Assembly (NCBI RefSeq): GCF_000227135.1
Contig: NC_018263.1
Coordinates: forward strand, 298,177-362,176
Source: Leishmania donovani
Lineage: Eukaryota; Euglenozoa; Kinetoplastea; Trypanosomatida; Trypanosomatidae
DNA: 64,000 bases
Reading direction: 5' to 3'
Shown here: positions 60,135-64,000 of the stretch, piece by piece
Numbering within the stretch: position 1 is the stretch's first letter
How the letters are laid out: every line of letters begins with the position of its first letter
The notes under the pieces: model-generated
The model's database searches: none
Seen by the model: only the letters and a program-made list of their open reading frames with translations
Told to the model about the DNA's origin: nothing
Made by a program: the position numbers and the translations under genes

Positions 60135-62030
60135 ATGCGTCTTCGCCGCACTTCTGCGTGGCGGGCGCTTTGCCATATCCCTGATGCTTTGCGCACGCAT
60201 CGTCGTGACTTGGTTTCGGTGACATGCTCATCGTCATCGCGGCCGCCGCCACGTGAGGTCACGAAGCTTTTTTCCAGCCCCATGGTGCGGGAGTGGTGGG
60301 TGAACGCTGCTCAAGAGGCGGTCATCTCCCGGAAAGCCATCAGTCGGGCAGAGCGCATTGTGTCGGAGGCCGACGATCCGCGCTCCGGTAAGAGGCACTT
60401 CTACGACAGTGATGCCCGACTCTGCCTCGTGTGCAACGCGCGTCTGGAGGGCAGCTACAGCACGCACAGCCACAGCGTCGACCACAAACCGCGCGTTGCA
60501 CTTTTGAAGCGCACAATCGGTATGATTCTCACATTTCTTGAGCAGGCCGCCTCATCGCCGTCGCTGCCGCCGCCGCAGGAGTCGGACTCGTCTTACTCGC
60601 TGGCTGGCAGCAAACGCTTCTCAAGGTCAGTGTCAACTCACACAGGAACACCTGCCGCCCCAGCCCCTTCTTGCTTCCACGCCTTGTATGCCGAGTCACC
60701 GCTGTTTGCTGAGGACGGCGTGCCAAGCCGCGCGCTCCTCTATCACCGCCCGCTCACGCTACGCGAATTCGACCTGGTAGATGTGATCATGCGACGCTGG
60801 TGGAACACCTTGCATAATCCACCACCTAGGCGGGGTAGTCTTTCCTTTGACCGCCTCCTCTCGCTTTCCTCGGCTGAGCTGCAGATGCGGCGATGGCGTG
60901 TGCGCTACCTACTCCACTTTCTCAAGTCGCGTGGGGTTCTCCGCTCTTGCCTGACACTGAGGTCCGACCAAGTGAATGAGGCGCCGTCACCCAACGAGCG
61001 TATTCATCGTGGTGAGGCCTTTGAGCGGCTCGAGATGGTTGGTGACTTTTTCTTCAAGAGCCTCACCCCCGACCGAATGCACACCGTCTTCCCGGCCGAT
61101 GAGGGTGGACTTACAGCTGAACTCCAGTACTTTGAGCGGGCCTTGGATTCGAATCACGGTCTGCTGGCCATCTATGACTACCTCGGTCTGGATGACATCG
61201 CCGGCTGCTTTTTAGCCAACAACAAGGCAAAGGCCGACGTTGTAGAGGCCGTCATTGGTGAACTGAAGGTTCTGCTGTGGTCGACCGAGGTGGTGTGGGG
61301 CATGGAGTACTACGCCGTACCTGGGGAGCGCGCCACGCATGTCTACCTGCGAGCGTTGGTGGCGCACACCATCGCCGAGCTGGGGCACACGGTGCTGATG
61401 TGGCAGCTGGAGAGTACGCTACGCAATTGCCGCGACTTCATTCTCAAGCACACCGTGGAGGAATACTTGGGCGCCGAGAAAGGGAACGAGCGTCGCGCAA
61501 GCGGAGGAGGGGACGAGTGCGACGTCCCCGCGGACCTTCCAAAGTACGCACCGCTGCCGCCGTTGCTCGCGTGGAATCGGCGCCGCCCGGGCGTGTCGGT
61601 GCGGAGGGGTGAGGTGCCGTTCGCAAGTAAACGGTCTCGAAGCAGCATACCGCCGTCTCCTCAAGACCCGCTTCGCAGACTCGCCCCGACTGCGAGCTGC
61701 ATTCCGGAGGCTATTCGGGATCACTACGCCGTCGGTCGAAAAAAGTGGAGCTCATGTGCCTGTAAAGCAGCCATTCAAGCCCTCTGTGGCTCCCTCACAC
61801 AAACTGCGCTACAACATGGCAATGGCCACACCGCTGACGCTCTATCGTCGAACTCAACGTCGGCATCGTTGCCCCTCTCTCCACAACCGCAGCCGTCCCC
61901 AACCGCGCCGGCGTCCGCGGGGGCCCCTCGCAGTGTGCTACGGACTCTGGTGACTGCGAATTGCGTGGTGATTCGTAATTCGGCCCCGCTCCTCGCTAGA
62001 AACACGTTGACTAGAAGGGTGGCCGAGTAG
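60135..62030 (+). CDS. RNase III-domain zinc finger protein, probable RNA-editing endonuclease (KREN-type)
   Basis: A 631-residue protein. The N-terminus is Arg-rich without early acidic residues, fitting mitochondrial import. A U1-like C2H2 finger has C97 and C100, with H113 and H117 (or H111) as ligands. The RNase III domain carries the signature E297-RL-E300-MVG-D304 and the second cluster D368-VV-E371-AVIG. These match the acidic residues E38, E41, D45, D114 and E117 of E. coli RNase III, so the site looks catalytically competent. By knowledge of the family, editosome endonucleases KREN1-3 combine a U1-like finger with an intact RNase III domain, while the KREPB partners have degenerate sites. 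The protein would cut mitochondrial pre-mRNA at guide-RNA-specified sites. Which KREN it is cannot be told. I see no clear double-stranded-RNA-binding domain in the low-complexity C-terminal 140 residues. Confidence 0.82.
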   Translation: MRLRRTSAWRALCHIPDALRTHRRDLVSVTCSSSSRPPPREVTKLFSSPMVREWWVNAAQEAVISRKAISRAERIVSEADDPRSGKRHFYDSDARLCLVCNARLEGSYSTHSHSVDHKPRVALLKRTIGMILTFLEQAASSPSLPPPQESDSSYSLAGSKRFSRSVSTHTGTPAAPAPSCFHALYAESPLFAEDGVPSRALLYHRPLTLREFDLVDVIMRRWWNTLHNPPPRRGSLSFDRLLSLSSAELQMRRWRVRYLLHFLKSRGVLRSCLTLRSDQVNEAPSPNERIHRGEAFERLEMVGDFFFKSLTPDRMHTVFPADEGGLTAELQYFERALDSNHGLLAIYDYLGLDDIAGCFLANNKAKADVVEAVIGELKVLLWSTEVVWGMEYYAVPGERATHVYLRALVAHTIAELGHTVLMWQLESTLRNCRDFILKHTVEEYLGAEKGNERRASGGGDECDVPADLPKYAPLPPLLAWNRRRPGVSVRRGEVPFASKRSRSSIPPSPQDPLRRLAPTASCIPEAIRDHYAVGRKKWSSCACKAAIQALCGSLTQTALQHGNGHTADALSSNSTSASLPLSPQPQPSPTAPASAGAPRSVLRTLVTANCVVIRNSAPLLARNTLTRRVAE

Positions 62031-63361
62031 CACTGCTGCACCCCTTCGCTCTCGCTTTTCGGATATGGCGTCCCCTTTCGCCCTTGCGAGTAGTGCGCCT
62101 TGTATTTGCACTGCACAGGTTTGCGAGGGCGAAGAAACGAGGAGAAACGAAGCACCGAGCGGGGCAGCGCGGCACTGTGTTCGCGGAGCGGCGGAGGATG
62201 AGCGAGAGGCGGTGCAAACGGTATTCCTTTCTGCACGCATGCACGCACTATTTATGTGTGCCTCTCGATCTTTTGCAAGTTGCGTCGTCTCTCGTGGCCG
62301 TCGTGTGCCCGCTGCTCCTCGCGGTGTAAAGTGGACTGTGGCCCTTCCTACTCCCTTCCTCTGCCACGAATGCGAACACATAAAACGGTGTCTGCTTCCC
62401 AGTGCCCTCGCTGAAAGGTCTCTCTGTTCTTTCGAAGACAGGGGATGTATCAGTCTTTGCCGCCTTGTAGGGGCCCGCACCTGTCATCCTTCTCAGCATG
62501 CATCTGTGCACCTCTCTCTCTCAGGCCCACTCCGCGCCTCGCCATCGATGACTTGTCCCTCCATCTTTGTCGCTCCTCTCTCTCTCTGCTTTCTCTCACA
62601 CCACCCTCAATCTCCTTGCCTCTCTGTCATGGCTGTGTAGCGCATCCCTGCTATCGAGGTCTCGCACCAGCGTTCTCTCTCTCTCGCCGTTCGCATTCTT
62701 TCTGTGCGCCTGCCCCAACACTCGAATCTTTTCACGCCGCCATCGCGTTTGGACCCCCCCCCTTCCCTCCCCTTCCATCTGCCTAGAAACGAACGACTCA
62801 CGCATACACGCGCACACGCACGCGTACGCCAACGCTCAGGCTTTGGCTACCGTGATTTTCATACACTGGGCTTGCCCGCACGCCCACTCGCGTTCGCATC
62901 CTCTGCTCTTTACCGCGAAGATCGGCGTATATCTTTCCGTTGCTCTGTCTCCCTCCCGTTTTCTCGCATCATCTTTCCGTTGTGGTTTCGTCTGTTCCGT
63001 CGGTGCCGTTCACGCTGCTACCTCTTGCGGTTCATCAGTGTAAGCGAGGACGCTCACACGAATACAACAAACAAGAGCCGCCCTCGGGCCTGCGCCCTCT
63101 CCCCTCTCCATTTCTTTCCCTCTGCGGTTCAGGCCCGCGTTTTGCTCGACTTTGTCTCATCGGCCTCTCCCCACGTGTTTTCTTTTACGTTACGTTTCGC
63201 TATCGTTTATCGCTTTTCTTTCCCTTTTTCTTTTCCTGCTGCTGCTCATCTACGCAGCCACCCACCTCCTCACTCGCCATCTCTCCCACTTGTACTTTTC
63301 TTCGACTCGCTCTCTCTCTAACTCTGTCAGAGCACATTAGCAGGCAAACGCATGCGCCACA
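62031..63361. other. Intergenic region between the RNase III gene and the small membrane protein
   Basis: About 1.3 kb, CT-rich throughout the right two thirds, with CA tracts near 62,800. ORFs of 110-205 codons in two frames are Ser/Pro/Leu/Cys-rich pyrimidine translations. AGs between 63,329 and 63,343 are possible spliced-leader acceptors for the next gene. Confidence 0.55.
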
Positions 63362-63760
63362 ATGAAGATCCCTCTTCAGTCTACGCTTTTTGTTTGCCTG
63401 TTTGGCACGTTGTCCGCACTCGTCGCATCGGTGCTCATCTTGGGATCTGCTGACATGTCGAGTGTGCGGGCAAGCCAGCGAATGGCACGCATGTGCGGTA
63501 ATCTTGGATCCTGCATCCGTATCCACTCTGGTCCGATCGATTCTATTCTCATCGGCGACATTGACTTTGACCGCGACACCGTGGGTGACGTTATCAAGCG
63601 CATCCCGCCCTGGTTCGGCAGTCAGACCCGCCCGCTTGCCCTCACTGTGCACAATGTGCCGTTAAAGGAGGAGTCGACACTGCGCGCGCAAGGGCTGATG
63701 GCCGCCTCTTACATTTGCCTTGCCTCGATGAAGGAGTTGCGCGTCGATACGGAGACGTGA
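63362..63760 (+). CDS. Small single-pass membrane protein, function unknown
   Basis: A 132-residue ORF. Residues about 8-28 are a hydrophobic segment after a short basic start, so a signal anchor or uncleaved signal peptide is likely. The remainder (about 33-132) is soluble with two cysteines in CGNLGSC and alternating hydrophobic residues suggesting a small alpha/beta domain. Third-position GC and lack of homopolymer runs distinguish it from the surrounding spacer, which supports coding status. I recognise no family. An out-of-frame ATG at 63,352 would open a 34-codon ORF overlapping this start if included in the mRNA. A repeat shared with copy D of the SIDER begins about 105 bp after the stop. 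Confidence 0.6.
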   Translation: MKIPLQSTLFVCLFGTLSALVASVLILGSADMSSVRASQRMARMCGNLGSCIRIHSGPIDSILIGDIDFDRDTVGDVIKRIPPWFGSQTRPLALTVHNVPLKEESTLRAQGLMAASYICLASMKELRVDTET

Positions 63761-63865
63761 ATGCTGCGCTCTGCAGTGGCCGGGACGATAAGCACCGCAA
63801 GACGCTTGGTTGTGTGTCTGTCAAGTGAAACAAAAGGCGGTTGCATCCTATTTCTTTTTTTTTCC
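63761..63865. other. Short 3' spacer of the small membrane protein gene
   Basis: About 105 bp of plain spacer ending in a T run, before the shared repeat begins. Nothing else is visible. Confidence 0.5.
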
Positions 63866-63967
63866 GTGTGTGTGCGTGCGTGGTGGCGCTCTTCTCTCTG
63901 CGTTTTCTTTCGGCTTCATGGTGGAGCTTTTTTTTCTTGGTCTACTGACGCTTTCATCGTTCTCTGC
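63866..63967 (+). repeat. Pre-SIDER repeat, second copy
   Basis: A 102-bp match to 57,263-57,366 in the same orientation, directly preceding a SIDER start as in the first copy. Confidence 0.8.
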
Positions 63968-64000
63968 CCCCTGACGACGGGAGAGGGAGGAGGCGGGGCC
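63968..64000 (+). mobile_element. SIDER-type retroposon, copy E, cut by the window end
   Basis: The first 33 bases of a CCCCTGACGACGGGAGAGGG element, identical to copy D as far as visible. The rest lies outside the window. Confidence 0.6.

Noticed and set aside
1..64000. Transcription strand-switch, tRNA, rRNA, snRNA or CRISPR features
   Set aside because: All confident genes are on one strand. No tRNA-like T-loop or cloverleaf was found by eye, and repeats are dispersed retroposons and microsatellites without spacer arrays. A covariance-model scan would be needed to exclude small RNAs.

Overview
The window looks like a kinetoplastid nuclear chromosome, most likely Leishmania or a close relative. 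Every confident gene is an uninterrupted ORF on the + strand. The genes are separated by long spacers rich in T, C, CA and GT, of the kind that carry spliced-leader acceptors and polyadenylation regions. The spacers also hold short GC-rich repeats with the CCCCTGAYGACG start expected of SIDER retroposons. The gene families fit as well: an RNA-editing-type RNase III protein, a CCCH protein, and kinases with kinetoplastid-style extensions. I see no strand switch, so this appears to be the interior of one polycistronic unit. The gene order resembles what I remember of Leishmania chromosome 36, but that is unverified.

Layout: 1.74-7.55 kb, a 1,936-residue protein with three cyclic-nucleotide-binding-like domains followed by about five C2-like domains. 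11.66-14.02 kb, a three-finger CCCH protein. 14.0-20.6 kb, a gene-free region with two SIDER copies and two assembly gaps. 20.63-23.29 kb, a coiled-coil/C2-like protein. 25.37-26.95 kb, a MAP kinase kinase. About 29.1 kb, an inverted SIDER copy. 30.14-32.97 kb, a DEAH-box splicing-type helicase. 33.61-34.39 kb, a mitochondrial NFU iron-sulfur protein. 35.55-36.30 kb, eIF6. 40.34-42.71 kb, an AMPK/SNF1-type kinase. 42.7-52.0 kb, a gene-poor stretch with one decayed gene near 45 kb. 52.0-56.69 kb, a receptor-like STE11-type kinase. 56.7-60.1 kb, a second SIDER type with two more assembly gaps. 60.14-62.03 kb, an editing-endonuclease-like RNase III. 63.36-63.76 kb, a small membrane-anchored protein. 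The window ends inside another copy of the second SIDER type.

The most striking gene is the kinase at 52.0-56.7 kb. Its order is two membrane segments enclosing a probable sensor region, then a class III cyclase-like domain lacking the metal-binding aspartates, then a STE11 kinase with HCD in place of HRD. It reads like a receptor cyclase with the enzymatic roles swapped. Other notable points are direct repeats bracketing the RNase III gene, inverted repeats bracketing the kinase kinase, and four 99-N gaps whose flanks duplicate each other and are probably unmerged contig ends.

The genes do not form a metabolic pathway. Signalling proteins (cNMP/C2 protein, MKK, AMPK, STE11) alternate with RNA and translation proteins (CCCH, DEAH helicase, eIF6, RNase III) and one iron-sulfur factor. 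In such units co-transcription does not imply shared function; control is mostly post-transcriptional.
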